From assembly GCA_028292505.1 (NCBI GenBank), contig JAQGMF010000007.1, forward strand, positions 1 through 61,708: 61,708 nt of DNA, read 5' to 3'. This DNA is from Rhodocyclales bacterium (GTDB taxonomy: Bacteria; Pseudomonadota; Gammaproteobacteria; Burkholderiales; Rhodocyclaceae). A program made the translations under genes and the position numbers. The notes beneath the pieces are model-generated. The model did no database searches, was not told the DNA's origin, and saw only the letters and a list, made by a program, of their open reading frames with translations. Shown piece by piece: positions 40,525 through 51,471 of this stretch; position 1 is the stretch's first letter, and every line of letters begins with the position of its first letter.

Positions 40525-41292
40525 TTATCCGTTGAGTGAATCGTGCAGGGCCACGTATTCTTGCGTGAGTTTGTGGCGCGGATCGAGATAAATCATCGGC
40601 TTGCTCTGCTGATGCGACTCGCGGATTCGCACCGAGCTCGACAGGTAGTTGTCGAGAATCGGCAGCCCTTCATCCTTGAGCTCCTGGACAATACGTTGCG
40701 GCAGGCTGGCGCGCGGCTGGAACTGGTTTACGACGATGCCTTCGATATGCAGATTGTCATTGTGGTCGCTGCGGATTTCTTCGACATTTTCCAGCAACGA
40801 ATACAGTGCGCGACGCGAGAAATCGTCGCAGTCGAATGGAATAAGGCAGCTGTCCGCGGCGATCAGCGCCGAGCGCGTGTAAAAATTCAGGGCGGGCGGT
40901 GTGTCGATATAGATGTAATCGAAATCGGCCGACAACTCTTCGAGCGCCTCGCGCAATTTGAAAATCTTGTAGCGTGATTCGAGCTTGCCCATCAGTTCTT
41001 CCAGGCGCTTTGAAGACGTCATCACGGAGAGGTTCGGGAAGGGACTGGCCTGCACATAGCCGCTGACGGGCAAGTGCTCGAAGCGCACGGTCAGCGTCTG
41101 CTCGAACAGCTCGGCACTGGTCTGCTCGACCTCATCGGCGGCGTTCCCAAGCAGATAGTGCGAAGAGTTACCCTGCGCGTCGAGATCGATCAGCAAGGTG
41201 CGCAAACCCTTTGCGGCAGAGATGGCCGCCAGATTGCAGGCAATGGTCGATTTTCCGACGCCGCCCTTCTGGTTGAACACGACGCGCTTCAT
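40525..41292 (-). CDS. Orphan ParA/MinD-type ATPase
   Basis: 255 residues. The deviant Walker A FNQKGGVGKSTIACNLAAIS with the signature Lys, LLIDLDAQGNSSHYLLG and YIYIDTPPALNFYTRSALIA. There is no parB-like gene beside it. Lone ParA proteins of this type position other cargo (chemoreceptors, flagella, polyhydroxyalkanoate or carbon-storage granules); its place next to ppk2 might hint at polyphosphate granules. Five bases upstream of ppk2, so probably cotranscribed. Confidence 0.9.
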   Translation of the reverse strand: MKRVVFNQKGGVGKSTIACNLAAISAAKGLRTLLIDLDAQGNSSHYLLGNAADEVEQTSAELFEQTLTVRFEHLPVSGYVQASPFPNLSVMTSSKRLEELMGKLESRYKIFKLREALEELSADFDYIYIDTPPALNFYTRSALIAADSCLIPFDCDDFSRRALYSLLENVEEIRSDHNDNLHIEGIVVNQFQPRASLPQRIVQELKDEGLPILDNYLSSSVRIRESHQQSKPMIYLDPRHKLTQEYVALHDSLNG

Positions 41293-41477
41293 GGCAAAGT
41301 CCCTATGAAAAATGGTTCACTGCGGTGACGGACTGCAATTGCTGCATTGTGCCAAAAATTAGTGGGCGAAAGCTGTCCCCTAACAAACACAGCTTGGGAT
41401 CGGGCACAAGGTCGGCATAGGGTCTGCTGACATACAATGCAGCCTCGTTTCGCGGTCACCTTTGAGAGGACGCATCC

Positions 41478-41945
41478 ATGCCTGCGGCAGCACCCCGTTC
41501 CTTGCGTTATTTTTTGCGTGCGTCACTCGCATGCCTGCTGTGCTGGAGCCTTGCCGCGCCGGCCGCCGAGTTTGTGAACTTCGGCGGCGTATCCCGCCAC
41601 TTCGAGCGCGACCTGGGTCTCAACGAGTTCAACCCGGGCATCGGTTACGAGAAAGATTTGAACGACGACCTGTCCTGGTCGGCCGGCGTTTTCAAAAACA
41701 GCCTGCGACGCGCCGCCTTCTATGGCACGGTCGATTACGCCATCTGGCACCCTGCTGAGGGCTGGCGCCTCGGCGGAACGGTCGGCCTGTCCACCGGCTA
41801 TCACCATGCCGCCATCGTGCCGCTGGTCATGCCCTTCCTCGAATGGCGCGTCAGCAAGGTCGGCGTACAGGCTTACGTCATCCCGACCATCAAGCCCTAC
41901 GTGGATGGAGCCGTGGTACTGCAATTTAAGTGGCGCATCGACTGA
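41478..41945 (+). CDS. Exported small beta-barrel-like protein
   Basis: 155 residues. A signal peptide (hydrophobic ASLACLLCWSLAAPAAE) is followed by short alternating strands: GGVSRHFERDLGLNEFNPGI, GYEKDLNDDLSWSAGVFKNS, FYGTVDYAIWHP and a C-terminal strand VVLQFKWRID. The NPGIGYE/GVFKNS pattern recalls small outer-membrane barrels such as PagP-like proteins, but I cannot identify catalytic residues. No close neighbours in operon. Confidence 0.6.
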   Translation: MPAAAPRSLRYFLRASLACLLCWSLAAPAAEFVNFGGVSRHFERDLGLNEFNPGIGYEKDLNDDLSWSAGVFKNSLRRAAFYGTVDYAIWHPAEGWRLGGTVGLSTGYHHAAIVPLVMPFLEWRVSKVGVQAYVIPTIKPYVDGAVVLQFKWRID

Positions 41946-42091
41946 TGTCGTAACAATTGGACGTCAACAGCCCGCGAACTCGCGCGTTGCTAGGTATGGT
42001 ACAAACCGTGCCACGCCCCGTAACCCTGGCCATCGCGTCATTGCAATGTCATGACGAATGCCGCCGACAGCCACTGCGCCAATAAAAGAAC

Positions 42092-42460
42092 ATGACAAAT
42101 ACTGGTCTCGCTCGTCGTTTCACCGGCCTTCTTGTTGTCTGCTGCCTCCTGCTCGGTGGTGTCGTCCACGCACAACAATTGACGCCGGCACAGATGGCCT
42201 ATCTCAAGGCCGAGACACGCAAGGCCGACGAGGCCTTCGTCAAGGATGTCGCTGGCATAGTCGGCGTTCATAGCAGCGTGGTCGCCAAGGAGATGCCGGA
42301 ACGCGGCCGCATCGCGGACCCGGTGGCACGCCTCGTCGCGGGACTCGAACGCAGTCTCGGCAAGCCCTTGAGCGATGCGCAGAAGGCAGCGATCCGCGCT
42401 GCCGACGCGCAACGCCTGCAGGCCATCGAACAGGCCAACAAGAACGCTCCGACACGCTGA
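42092..42460 (+). CDS. Exported hypothetical protein
   Basis: 122 residues. Signal peptide ending near VHA-QQLTP, then a helical mature part (PAQMAYLKAETRKADEAFVK, ALERSLGKPL-like LERSLGKPLSDAQKAAIRAA) ending in Gln/Asn-rich sequence. Not recognised. The next gene begins about 30 bases downstream, so the two may be cotranscribed. Confidence 0.55.
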   Translation: MTNTGLARRFTGLLVVCCLLLGGVVHAQQLTPAQMAYLKAETRKADEAFVKDVAGIVGVHSSVVAKEMPERGRIADPVARLVAGLERSLGKPLSDAQKAAIRAADAQRLQAIEQANKNAPTR

Positions 42461-42488
42461 TACGCAATAGCCTGATTTCAAGAAACGC

Positions 42489-43607
42489 TTGAACGAAGAC
42501 GAATTCATCGATCGCCTGCATGCGCGCGTCGAACGCACCTGGCTCAGCTATGCGCTGATCGGTATTTGTGTCGTCGTATTCATCGCCGAGCTATGGCAGG
42601 GGCGCACCTGGTGGACAGTGCGCAGCGATGTGCTGCTGGCGATGGGCGCCGACTTCGGGCCGAAAGTCCAGTCAGGCGAAAGCTGGCGCTTGCTGACGGC
42701 CATATTCCTGCACGGCAATCCCCTGCACATCGTGCTCAATATGCTGGCGCTGTGGCAAGTCGGCTATTTCGTCGAACGCATTTTTGGTCGCTTCGGCATG
42801 GCGCTGCTTTTTCTGGTCTGCGGCTTGATGGGCTCGCTGGCGAGCATCTGGTGGCGCGCGCAAGGGCTCAGCGTCGGCGCGTCCGGCGCCATCTTCGGCC
42901 TCTATGGCGCGCTACTGGTGTGGCTCATACGACGTCGTCATGAAGTGCCGCTGGGTATTTTCAAACAATTGCGCAGCGGCACGCTTGGTTTCATCGTGTA
43001 TTCATTGTTCGCTGGTGTGGCGCTGCCCGGCATCGACAACGCCGCGCACCTCGGCGGCTTGCTCGGCGGCATGCTGCTCGGCAGCGGCATGGCGCCCCCA
43101 CTCGGCAAACCGGCGCGGCAGCAATGGCGACAGCGCACGACGTGGCTGGCTCTGCTCGCGGTATTGGCATGCGCAGGTTGGCTATGGCACAGCGTACCGC
43201 AAGTTGCCGTGGCCTGGCAGCAGCACGCCGAATTCTCCCAGGTCGTGCACGACTTTGCGTTACATGACGCACAACTGGAACAACAGGTGCAGAGCCTGAT
43301 GCGCCAGATGCAAGCGCACCAATTGCGTCAGGCCGATGCGGCACGCATGCTCGATGAAGAACTGCTACCTGGCTGGCAGGCACAGATCGATCGGCTCGCA
43401 GCCATCTCGGTGGCGCCTGCCGACGCCAGCCGGCATCAGGCACTGCTGCGCTATGCCAGCTTGCGCCATAGCGCATTGCTGATGCTCGCCCGCGCGCTCA
43501 TGACGGGCCAGCCACAATGGCTACGCATTGCAGCACAACGCCAGCAGGAAGCGGAAGCGGCCCTACTCGACAGTCGCGAAGAGCGTCGTGAACAATCTGC
43601 ACGATAG
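42489..43607 (+). CDS. Rhomboid-family intramembrane serine protease (TTG start)
   Basis: 372 residues; TTG at 42489 is the only suitable start before the first membrane helix. Seven or so hydrophobic segments; the catalytic Ser is in SVGASGAIFGLYGALL (GxSG) and the catalytic His in DNAAHLGGLLGGMLLGSGMA. LTAIFLHGNPLHIVLNMLAL is the conserved HGN-N region. The C-terminal ~140 residues are a helical domain outside the rhomboid core (QVVHDFALHDAQLEQQVQSL). Confidence 0.9.
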   Translation: MNEDEFIDRLHARVERTWLSYALIGICVVVFIAELWQGRTWWTVRSDVLLAMGADFGPKVQSGESWRLLTAIFLHGNPLHIVLNMLALWQVGYFVERIFGRFGMALLFLVCGLMGSLASIWWRAQGLSVGASGAIFGLYGALLVWLIRRRHEVPLGIFKQLRSGTLGFIVYSLFAGVALPGIDNAAHLGGLLGGMLLGSGMAPPLGKPARQQWRQRTTWLALLAVLACAGWLWHSVPQVAVAWQQHAEFSQVVHDFALHDAQLEQQVQSLMRQMQAHQLRQADAARMLDEELLPGWQAQIDRLAAISVAPADASRHQALLRYASLRHSALLMLARALMTGQPQWLRIAAQRQQEAEAALLDSREERREQSAR

Positions 43608-43657
43608 TCGGGCAGCAGCCACCCCCTGCTATAATTTCACCTTTTCATCCAGCCTTC

Positions 43658-44596
43658 ATGCAGGTCTTCCGCGGCATCCCCAACTTCAATGAGCGCCCCT
43701 GCGTGCTCACCGTCGGCAACTTCGATGGCGTGCACCTAGGTCACCAGGCCTTGCTGGCCAGGTTGCGCCATCGCGCCGCAACGCTGGGGTTGCCTCCGGC
43801 CGTGATGACCTTCGAGCCACTGCCGCGAGAATTCTTCGCGCCGGACGATGCGCCACCGCGCCTGACCAGCCTGCGCCGCAAGCTCGAACTGCTCGAAGCG
43901 CAGGGCGTCCATCAGGTCTATGTACAGTCGTTCAATGCGCGCTTTGCCTCGATGTCCGCCGAAGATTTCATCGACAGCGTGCTGGTACGCGGCCTGCGGG
44001 CGCGACATCTGCTGATCGGTGACGACTTCCGTTTCGGCAAGGGCCGCAGTGGTGATTTTAAAATGCTGCGGGCAGCTGGCGATCTGCATGGTTTTCGCGT
44101 CGAGGCGCTGGACACGGTCGACTTCAACGGCGAGCGCGTCTCCAGCTCGGCAGTGCGCGATGCGATGTTGGCGGGCGACATGGTGCATGCCAATATGCTG
44201 CTTGGTACGCCGTTCGAAGTAGTCGGTCGCGTCATGCACGGCGACAAGATCGGCCGCACCATCGGTTTTCCGACGGCGAATATCCAGTTGCGGCAGAAGA
44301 CCATGCCGTTATCCGGCATCTTCGCCGTCACCGTCGAAGGTGGTCCGCTCAAGCACGTGCCCGGTGCCGCCAGTATTGGCGTGCGCCCGACCATCGGCGA
44401 CAAACTGGAACTGCGGCTGGAAGTTTTCGTGCTCGACTTCGATGGCGATCTTTATCACCAGCGACTGCGTGTGCGCTTCTGGCGCAAGATTCGCAACGAA
44501 GCCAAATACGACTCGCTGGCCGCGCTGACGGCCGCGATTGCAAAGGACTGCGAACAAGTGCGGCAATATTTTGCCAGCGGTGAATCGTATTACTGA
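43658..44596 (+). CDS. ribF: Bifunctional riboflavin kinase / FAD synthetase
   Basis: 312 residues. FAD synthetase domain: LTVGNFDGVHLGHQALLARL, the later LLIGDDFRFGKGRSGD and NGERVSSSAVRDAML; riboflavin kinase domain: VMHGDKIGRTIGFPTANIQL and GAASIGVRPTIGD, LEVFVLDFDGDLYHQRLRVR. Makes FMN and FAD. First gene of the ribF-ileS-lspA-fkpB-ispH series. Confidence 0.97.
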   Translation: MQVFRGIPNFNERPCVLTVGNFDGVHLGHQALLARLRHRAATLGLPPAVMTFEPLPREFFAPDDAPPRLTSLRRKLELLEAQGVHQVYVQSFNARFASMSAEDFIDSVLVRGLRARHLLIGDDFRFGKGRSGDFKMLRAAGDLHGFRVEALDTVDFNGERVSSSAVRDAMLAGDMVHANMLLGTPFEVVGRVMHGDKIGRTIGFPTANIQLRQKTMPLSGIFAVTVEGGPLKHVPGAASIGVRPTIGDKLELRLEVFVLDFDGDLYHQRLRVRFWRKIRNEAKYDSLAALTAAIAKDCEQVRQYFASGESYY

Positions 44597-44623
44597 AACC
44601 TACTGACATCTCATCAAGACAAA

Positions 44624-47416
44624 ATGGCCGAGTACCGACAGACCCTGAATATGCCCGACACCGCGTTTCCCATGCGCGGCGATCTGCCCAAGCGCGAGCC
44701 GGGCTGGGTGGCGCAATGGCAGCAGCAGAAACTGTACGAAAAAATCCGCAAGGTTTCTGCCGGCCGGCCGAAATTCATTCTGCATGACGGTCCGCCGTAT
44801 GCCAATGGCAATATCCACATCGGTCACGCGCTCAACAAAATTCTCAAGGACATCATCGTCCGCTCGAAGACGCTGGCCGGTTTCGACGCGCCCTATGTGC
44901 CCGGTTGGGACTGCCACGGCCTGCCGATCGAGCACAAGATCGAAGTCACGCATGGCAAGAACCTGCCCGGCGATAAAGTACGTGCGCTGAGCCGTGCCTA
45001 TGCCACCGAGCAGATCGAAGGGCAACGTCGCGACTTCATCCGCCTCGGCGTACTCGGCGACTGGGAACATCCCTATCGCACCATGGACTTCGCCAACGAA
45101 GCAGGCACCATCCGCGCACTGGCAGTGATGGTGGAGCGTGGCTACGTCTTCAAGGGTCTCAAGCCGGTGAACTGGTGCTTCGATTGCGGTTCGGCGCTGG
45201 CCGAAGCCGAGGTCGAATACGAGGACAAGAAGTCGGATGCCATCGATGTGGCTTTCCGCTGCGGTCAGGTCGAGCAGCTTGCCATCGCATTCCATATGGA
45301 TAGTCTGCCGAAGCCGGCGTATGCGGTGATCTGGACGACGACGCCATGGACGATCCCGGCCAACCAGGCACTCAACGTCCATCCCGATATCGATTACGTG
45401 CTGATCGACGTCGGCGACAAGTTGCTCGTGCTGGCGGCCGAACTCGTCGAAAGCTGCTTGCTACGCTACAAGCTCAAGGGCTCTATCATGGGCACGGCCA
45501 AGGGCGCACGTCTGGCGAGCATCGAATTCCGCCATCCCTTCTACGACCGTGTCTCGCCCGTGTATCTCGCCGAGTACGTTGGCATAGACGCGGGCACGGG
45601 CATCGTGCATTGCGCGCCAGCTTATGGTGTGGATGACTTCAATACCTGGCGCGCCAATGGCCGCGGGTTCGACGAAATCCTCAACCCGGTGCAAGGCAAC
45701 GGCGTGTATGTGACTAGCCTGGAATTCTTCGGTGGTCAGTTCATCTGGAAAGCCAATCCGCATATCGTGGACAAGCTGCGCGAGGTCGGTGCACTGCTCC
45801 ACCACGAGACCATCACGCACAGCTATATGCATTGCTGGCGTCACAAGACGCCGCTGATCTACCGTGCCACTGCGCAATGGTTCGTAGGCATGGACATCAA
45901 ACCCAACGGCATAAATTCGCTGCGCGAGCAGGCCCTGCAAGCCATCGAAGACACGCAGTTCTTTCCTGCCTGGGGCAAGCCGCGCCTGCATGCCATGATC
46001 GCCAACCGTCCCGACTGGTGCATCTCGCGCCAGCGCAACTGGGGCGTGCCGATTCCTTTCTTTCTCGACAACGAGACGGGCGAATTGCATCCACGCACGC
46101 TGGAACTGATGGAAGAAGTCGCCAAGCGCGTCGCCCAGGGCGGCATCGAAGCCTGGTTCGATCTGGACGCAGCCGAGCTGCTCGGCGACAAGGCTGCGCG
46201 CTATCACAAGATCAAGGACATCCTCGACGTGTGGTTCGACTCCGGCACCACGCATGTCCATGTCTTGCGCGGTTCGCACGCCGATCAACACGTCTGGCCG
46301 GCCGATCTGTATCTCGAAGGCTCGGACCAGCATCGCGGCTGGTTCCACTCCTCGCTGCTCACGGGTTGCTGCATCGATGGTCGCGCGCCGTACAAAGCGC
46401 TGCTCACGCATGGCTTCGTGGTCGATGGACAGGGCCGCAAGATGAGCAAGTCGCTCGGCAACACGGTCGTGCCGCAGGAAGTCTCGGACAAGCTCGGCTC
46501 CGAAATCCTGCGCCTGTGGGCGGCTTCGACTGATTACTCGGGCGAGGTATCGATCAGCAAGGAAATCCTCGACCGTGTTGTCGAGACCTATCGTCGCATC
46601 CGCAACACACTGCGCTTCCTGCTCGCCAATACGGCGGACTTCGATTTCGCAACGGATGCGTTGCCAGTCGAGCAATGGTTCGAGATCGACCGCTATGCGC
46701 TGGCGCTGACACGTCAGCTCGCCGATCAGGCCGAGGCCAACTATGCGCAGTTCGATTTCCAACGCGTGATCCAGGCGCTGCAGATTTTCTGCTCAGAAGA
46801 TCTCGGCGGTTTCTATCTCGACATCCTGAAAGATCGCCTCTATACGAGCGCGCCGAAGTCTGTTGCGCGTCGCTCGGCACAGACTGCGTTATGGCACATC
46901 ACGCAAACTGTGGTGAAGTTGATGGCCCCGGTGTTGTCTTTCACGGCAGAAGAAGTCTGGCAAGTACTGAGCAATAGTGTCGATGACAGCATCATGCTGC
47001 ACGGTTTTCACGCGCTGCCCGATGCAAGCATCGATGCAGCGTCGCTCGAGCGCTGGACGACGATCCGCGCCGTGCGTGCCGAAGCGATGAAGGTCATCGA
47101 AGCAGTACGCACCGAAGGCAAGGTTGGCTCCTCGCTGCAGGCGGAGTTGAGCGTGGCGGCCAGCGGTGCCAAATACAAGGCACTGACATCGCTCGGCGAT
47201 GATCTGCGTTTCGTGTTCATCACCTCACGTGTGGATGTCGTGCAAGCAAGCGACGAAGCGGGCGAACAAATTGTCGCCACGCCGAGCACTCATCAAAAGT
47301 GTGCCCGCTGCTGGCACTATCGCGCCGACGTCGGCGTCAATCCTGCACACCCCGAGCTATGCGGGCGTTGCGATGCCAATCTGCACGGCAGCGGCGAACA
47401 CCGGGAATTCGCATGA
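44624..47416 (+). CDS. ileS: Isoleucyl-tRNA synthetase
   Basis: 930 residues, bacterial length. HIGH motif in [25 protein letters not shown] in [16 protein letters not shown], editing (CP1) domain with [20 protein letters not shown], WxxQ-type [17 protein letters not shown] and a C-terminal zinc finger [12 protein letters not shown]...CGRC. Starts [19 protein letters not shown]. Its stop overlaps the lspA start. Confidence 0.98.
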   Translation: MAEYRQTLNMPDTAFPMRGDLPKREPGWVAQWQQQKLYEKIRKVSAGRPKFILHDGPPYANGNIHIGHALNKILKDIIVRSKTLAGFDAPYVPGWDCHGLPIEHKIEVTHGKNLPGDKVRALSRAYATEQIEGQRRDFIRLGVLGDWEHPYRTMDFANEAGTIRALAVMVERGYVFKGLKPVNWCFDCGSALAEAEVEYEDKKSDAIDVAFRCGQVEQLAIAFHMDSLPKPAYAVIWTTTPWTIPANQALNVHPDIDYVLIDVGDKLLVLAAELVESCLLRYKLKGSIMGTAKGARLASIEFRHPFYDRVSPVYLAEYVGIDAGTGIVHCAPAYGVDDFNTWRANGRGFDEILNPVQGNGVYVTSLEFFGGQFIWKANPHIVDKLREVGALLHHETITHSYMHCWRHKTPLIYRATAQWFVGMDIKPNGINSLREQALQAIEDTQFFPAWGKPRLHAMIANRPDWCISRQRNWGVPIPFFLDNETGELHPRTLELMEEVAKRVAQGGIEAWFDLDAAELLGDKAARYHKIKDILDVWFDSGTTHVHVLRGSHADQHVWPADLYLEGSDQHRGWFHSSLLTGCCIDGRAPYKALLTHGFVVDGQGRKMSKSLGNTVVPQEVSDKLGSEILRLWAASTDYSGEVSISKEILDRVVETYRRIRNTLRFLLANTADFDFATDALPVEQWFEIDRYALALTRQLADQAEANYAQFDFQRVIQALQIFCSEDLGGFYLDILKDRLYTSAPKSVARRSAQTALWHITQTVVKLMAPVLSFTAEEVWQVLSNSVDDSIMLHGFHALPDASIDAASLERWTTIRAVRAEAMKVIEAVRTEGKVGSSLQAELSVAASGAKYKALTSLGDDLRFVFITSRVDVVQASDEAGEQIVATPSTHQKCARCWHYRADVGVNPAHPELCGRCDANLHGSGEHREFA

Positions 47417-47913
47417 CGACGAACTCACCCAAGCGCCTGCTCTTCTGGCTGTCCATTGCCGTCATGGTCATCGTGTTCGATCAGGCCAGCAAGCATATCG
47501 TGGTGACACATTTGTCATACGGCGAGGCCGTGCGCGTGACTGATTTCTTCGATCTCGTACTGCTCTACAACCCAGGCGCGGCTTTCAGTTTTCTGGCTTC
47601 ACATTCGGGTTGGCAACGCTGGTTCTTCGTCGTGCTGGCAATCGTCGTCAGCGCTTGGCTACTGGTGTTGATACGCCGCCATCAGGCCGAGACCTTGCAG
47701 CCGCTGGCTTTTTCGCTGGTGGTCGGCGGAGCGCTGGGCAATGTGATCGACCGCTGCCAGATGGGCGCGGTGGTGGACTTCCTGTATTTCCACATCGCTC
47801 AGCACGGTTGGCCGGCATTCAATCTGGCGGACTCCGCTATTTGTCTCGGCGTTGGCCTGATGATTCTGTCGCAAGTGCGCGAAGGACAAGCCAAGAAGGC
47901 CATCGCACCATGA
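47413..47913 (+). CDS. lspA: Lipoprotein signal peptidase (signal peptidase II)
   Basis: 166 residues from the ATG at 47413. Four membrane helices; the catalytic Asp residues lie in [20 protein letters not shown] and [26 protein letters not shown] and [12 protein letters not shown] are further family motifs. Processes lipid-modified prolipoproteins. Coupled to ileS and fkpB by ATGA overlaps. Confidence 0.97.
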   Translation: MTTNSPKRLLFWLSIAVMVIVFDQASKHIVVTHLSYGEAVRVTDFFDLVLLYNPGAAFSFLASHSGWQRWFFVVLAIVVSAWLLVLIRRHQAETLQPLAFSLVVGGALGNVIDRCQMGAVVDFLYFHIAQHGWPAFNLADSAICLGVGLMILSQVREGQAKKAIAP

Positions 47914-48356
47914 GTATTTTCACAGCAGGCAGTATTCACGCCCATAGCCTGGTGACGCTGAATTTTCGCGTCACGCATCCGGCGACGAGCCAGACACTGA
48001 TCTCCACCTTCGAATCGACGCCGGCGACCATGCAGCTCGGCGCCGGCGAGTTGATGGCGGCACTCGAATCGCGCCTGATCGGCCTCGCGCCCGGTGCGCG
48101 CAAGATATTTCACTTCGCGCCCGGTGAGGCCTTCGGCGAATACAGCGACGCGCTGATCGAACGCGTGCAACGTAAGCACATTCCACCGAGCCTGTATCTT
48201 GAGCAGGACACGGTCTATGCTTTCCCTGCGCCCGATGGCAGCAGCTACCCCGGCCTCGTGCGCGAGCTGACCGACACGGAGGCCCTGATCGACTTCAACC
48301 ATCCGATGGCGGGCAAGGCGGTCGATGTGGAAGTCGAGATCATCGGCGTTATTTGA
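47910..48356 (+). CDS. fkpB: FKBP-type peptidyl-prolyl isomerase (SlpA/FkpB)
   Basis: 148 residues from the ATG at 47910. SlpA-like order: [60 protein letters not shown] and [20 protein letters not shown] with the inserted IF domain. The place between lspA and ispH is the classical one. Cytoplasmic fold helper. Confidence 0.95.
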   Translation: MSIFTAGSIHAHSLVTLNFRVTHPATSQTLISTFESTPATMQLGAGELMAALESRLIGLAPGARKIFHFAPGEAFGEYSDALIERVQRKHIPPSLYLEQDTVYAFPAPDGSSYPGLVRELTDTEALIDFNHPMAGKAVDVEVEIIGVI

Positions 48357-48387
48357 TCGTCATATGAATGAAAGCAAGGAAGCACTC

Positions 48388-49341
48388 ATGAACGACACTG
48401 CGATCAACGAAGCCGAAGTGCTGCTTGCCAATCCACGCGGCTTCTGCGCCGGCGTGGAGCGCGCCATTTCCATTGTCGAGCGCGCGCTTGAAATCCACGG
48501 CGCGCCGATCTATGTGCGCCACGAAGTCGTGCACAACAAGTTCGTTGTCGAGGACTTGCGCAACAAGGGTGCGGTGTTCATCGAAGAACTCGACGATGTG
48601 CCCGCCGGCAGCACGCTGATCTTCTCGGCGCATGGCGTGCCGCAGAGCGTGCGGCGCGACGCGGAAGCACGCGGCCTGCGCGTTTTCGATGCGACCTGTC
48701 CGCTGGTCACCAAGGTGCACGTCGAGGTTGGCAAGATGCGTGCGCAAGGCCGCGAGATCGTCATGATCGGCCACAAGGGCCATCCGGAAGCGGAAGGCAC
48801 GATGGGCCAGAGCGAAGGCGGCATGTACCTCGTCGAGACGGTCGACGATGTGGCGGCACTGAAGGTCAGCGATCCGACGATGCTGGCCTACGTGACGCAG
48901 ACCACGCTATCGGTCGACGATGCACAGATCGTGGTGGATGCGCTCAAGCTGCGCTTCCCGGCCATCGTCGGACCGAAGAAGGACGACATCTGCTACGCGA
49001 CGCAGAACCGCCAGGACGCCGTCAAATTCATGGCGCCGCAGGTCGATGCTGTCATCGTCGTCGGCTCCAGGAATAGTTCGAATTCCAATCGCCTGCGTGA
49101 AGTCGCAGCAGCCCGCAACGTGCCGGCCTGGCTCGTCGACAATGCCACTGACATTGATCCGGCATGGCTCGAAGGCAAGCGCCGCATCGGCGTTACGGCC
49201 GGCGCATCGGCACCTGAAGTGCTGGTCAATGAAGTAATCGAACGTCTGCGCAGCCTGGGGGCGAAGACGGTGCGTACCCTGGAAGGCGTGACCGAGCATG
49301 TGACTTTTCCGCTGCCGAAGGATTTGCAGGCGCGGGGGTAA
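48388..49341 (+). CDS. ispH: 4-hydroxy-3-methylbut-2-enyl diphosphate reductase
   Basis: 317 residues from the ATG at 48388 (AAGGA upstream); an ATG eight codons earlier lacks a ribosome-binding site. Fe-S cysteines in [27 protein letters not shown] and [30 protein letters not shown] and [16 protein letters not shown] are also typical. Last step of the MEP isoprenoid pathway. Ends the ribF-ileS series. Confidence 0.97.
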   Translation: MNDTAINEAEVLLANPRGFCAGVERAISIVERALEIHGAPIYVRHEVVHNKFVVEDLRNKGAVFIEELDDVPAGSTLIFSAHGVPQSVRRDAEARGLRVFDATCPLVTKVHVEVGKMRAQGREIVMIGHKGHPEAEGTMGQSEGGMYLVETVDDVAALKVSDPTMLAYVTQTTLSVDDAQIVVDALKLRFPAIVGPKKDDICYATQNRQDAVKFMAPQVDAVIVVGSRNSSNSNRLREVAAARNVPAWLVDNATDIDPAWLEGKRRIGVTAGASAPEVLVNEVIERLRSLGAKTVRTLEGVTEHVTFPLPKDLQARG

Positions 49342-49385
49342 TTGCAGGGCTTCACTACGAAGACACAGAGAACACCGGTGTCACT

Positions 49386-49415
49386 CCGTCATTCCCGCGA
49401 AGGCGGGAATGACGG
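49386..49415. repeat. REP-like palindrome
   Basis: CCGTCATTCCCGC (13 bases) pairs with GCGGGAATGACGG across a GAAG loop. The GTCATTCCCGC...GCGGGAATGAC motif is a widespread intergenic REP-type unit in proteobacteria; a second copy lies at 57972-57999. It sits between convergent ispH and the ABC transporter gene and may end transcription from both sides. Confidence 0.8.
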
Positions 49416-49446
49416 GGCGGGAGTGCGGCGCTGTCTTGCAACCCAT

Positions 49447-51219
49447 TCAAGCTTGCTGAATTGCATACATCGCGCCGAAGCGCGTCGCCGGATCGAGTGC
49501 CAGCTTCTGGAACTCGCCCTCTTCCACCAATTCGCCGCGCTCGAAGACGACGATCTTGTCGGCTGCTTTCAAGGTGCTGATGCGATGCGCCACGATGAGC
49601 ATGGTGCGGCCGTCGCCGTATTCGGTCATGAGCCCGTCCATGACCTTTTGCTCGGTCGCCGTATCGAGCGCCGAGGTAGCTTCGTCGAGCAGCATGATGG
49701 GAGCATTTCTGCAGATAGCGCGCGCGATACCGACACGCTGGCGTTCGCCGCCCGAGAGCGAATAGCCACGTTCGCCGACAATCGTCTCGAGCCCTTCCGG
49801 CAGGCGCGCGATGAGGTCGGCGAGGCACGCCGTCTCGCAGGCGCGCTGCAGCAGTAGTGGCGGCACCTCGCGCATCATGGTGATGTTTTCCTTGAGCGTG
49901 AGGTTGAACATCTCCGTTTCCTGCAGCACAACAGCGACATGCGCGGTCAGGTCTTCGTGGCGTATCTTGTCGACGGGTGTTTCGCCGATCAGCATTTCGC
50001 CCTCTTCAATATGATAAAGGCCTAACAATAGCTTGATCAGGGTCGACTTGCCGGAGCCGGAATGACCAGCGATGCCGACGATTTCGCCACGCCTCACTTC
50101 CAGCGACAACGGGCCAACGGCGGGTTTGTCGCCATAGCGAAATACCGCCTTGCGCACGCTGATGCCACGCCAATCCTCGGGAAATGGTTGATCGCCTTTG
50201 GCAAGGCTGTTGTCCGTCCAGAACAGCGGCATCATGCGGCCGAGGTTGGACTTGCGTTCGATCATGGTCTGTATGCGATCGGTGAAATCCACCGCCGAAT
50301 CGCGCAGCTTATCGAAGTACACCACATAGGTGAGAAAGAAACCGGGCTGCAACTTGCCGTGCATGACCATGTAGCCAATGACAAGCAGATATGCACCCCA
50401 ACTGATGCCGTTGTGCAGCTGGAAGCACATCCACTTAGTGTTGGAGAGACGCAGGCGCTGGTAGGACAGCAGGCGCGCCTGCTCTTCGCGCTGGGCGATG
50501 TTGCTGGTCATACCATCGCTGGCACCCATGGCCTTGACAGCGAGGATGTTCGCAGCGCTTTCGACGAAGGAGCCACTGGCGTTCTCCATCGACTTGTTGA
50601 TGTGGTCGGAGAGACGCGAAATACGATAGTCGAAATACGCCTCGGTACCAAGCAATATGCCAAGGTAGTAAATGAAGAACAACACGAATGCCGGATGCAA
50701 TAGTACGCAAGCGATCAGCGAGCCGATGAAGGCAATGCCAGCCGGGAATATATTGTTGACGATGTCGCCGGTCCACTCGCGAATCGCCTCGGCGCCGGTG
50801 AGGATGCGCTGTGCCTTGTTGCCAGTGCTCTCCTGCTGATGCCAGGCCAGCGATGAATCGAGCAATCGCTCGAAGCCCCACACCTTGGCGTGATAGCGCG
50901 CGTTGAGGCTGATACGGCCCAGCACGCGTTTGCTCGACAGGCGCACCAGCGAGATCGCGATATGGCTGCCGGCAAGCGCGCCGACCATCCAGAACAACGG
51001 CGTGGCGGAATGTGGCGCAGCCGCATCGAGCTTGACGTAGCCGATGAGAAAGTTGGCGATCAGGCCGATGATGTAAGGCGGCACCATGGTGTAGGACAAC
51101 ACCACGACGAGCACGATGGTGAAGCAGAGATATTTCCAGCGCTCTCGTTCGAGGAAATACCAGAGTGCGCGCGGCACATCGAAAAAGGTAAAGCGTGCCG
51201 GATCTTTGACGGGCTGCAT
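49447..51219 (-). CDS. ABC exporter, fused permease and ATPase (MsbA/LapB-like subfamily)
   Basis: 590 residues. About six membrane helices in the first 310 residues, then the ATPase: Walker A GHSGSGKSTLIKLLLGLYHI, signature YSLSGGERQRVGIARAI, Walker B PIMLLDEATSALD. Reads as a half-transporter that dimerises. Start MQPVKDPARFTFFDVPRALW. Convergent with ispH; no adjacent substrate gene. Substrate unknown (lipid, polysaccharide or drug are options). Confidence 0.88.
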   Translation of the reverse strand: MQPVKDPARFTFFDVPRALWYFLERERWKYLCFTIVLVVVLSYTMVPPYIIGLIANFLIGYVKLDAAAPHSATPLFWMVGALAGSHIAISLVRLSSKRVLGRISLNARYHAKVWGFERLLDSSLAWHQQESTGNKAQRILTGAEAIREWTGDIVNNIFPAGIAFIGSLIACVLLHPAFVLFFIYYLGILLGTEAYFDYRISRLSDHINKSMENASGSFVESAANILAVKAMGASDGMTSNIAQREEQARLLSYQRLRLSNTKWMCFQLHNGISWGAYLLVIGYMVMHGKLQPGFFLTYVVYFDKLRDSAVDFTDRIQTMIERKSNLGRMMPLFWTDNSLAKGDQPFPEDWRGISVRKAVFRYGDKPAVGPLSLEVRRGEIVGIAGHSGSGKSTLIKLLLGLYHIEEGEMLIGETPVDKIRHEDLTAHVAVVLQETEMFNLTLKENITMMREVPPLLLQRACETACLADLIARLPEGLETIVGERGYSLSGGERQRVGIARAICRNAPIMLLDEATSALDTATEQKVMDGLMTEYGDGRTMLIVAHRISTLKAADKIVVFERGELVEEGEFQKLALDPATRFGAMYAIQQA

Positions 51220-51471
51220 GGGAATTTCCGTGAGTGTGCGGGATGGTAGGCGACAAGCACCTACCCGAGGTAGAGCGCTATTTTACGCCTTGGCAACATG
51301 GCGGAACCGGGAGCCGCTCGCCAAAATCGGCAGAGACCCTTGTTTGCAGACGGATTCGCCGCGGCGTACCGCATTGACACGGCCCCACCCCGCTTGCACA
51401 CTCGCGCCGGGGTTCAAAACGAGACCGCTGTTCGAGTCAATGCAGCGCGCTGACATGGAGACAGGCATTAA

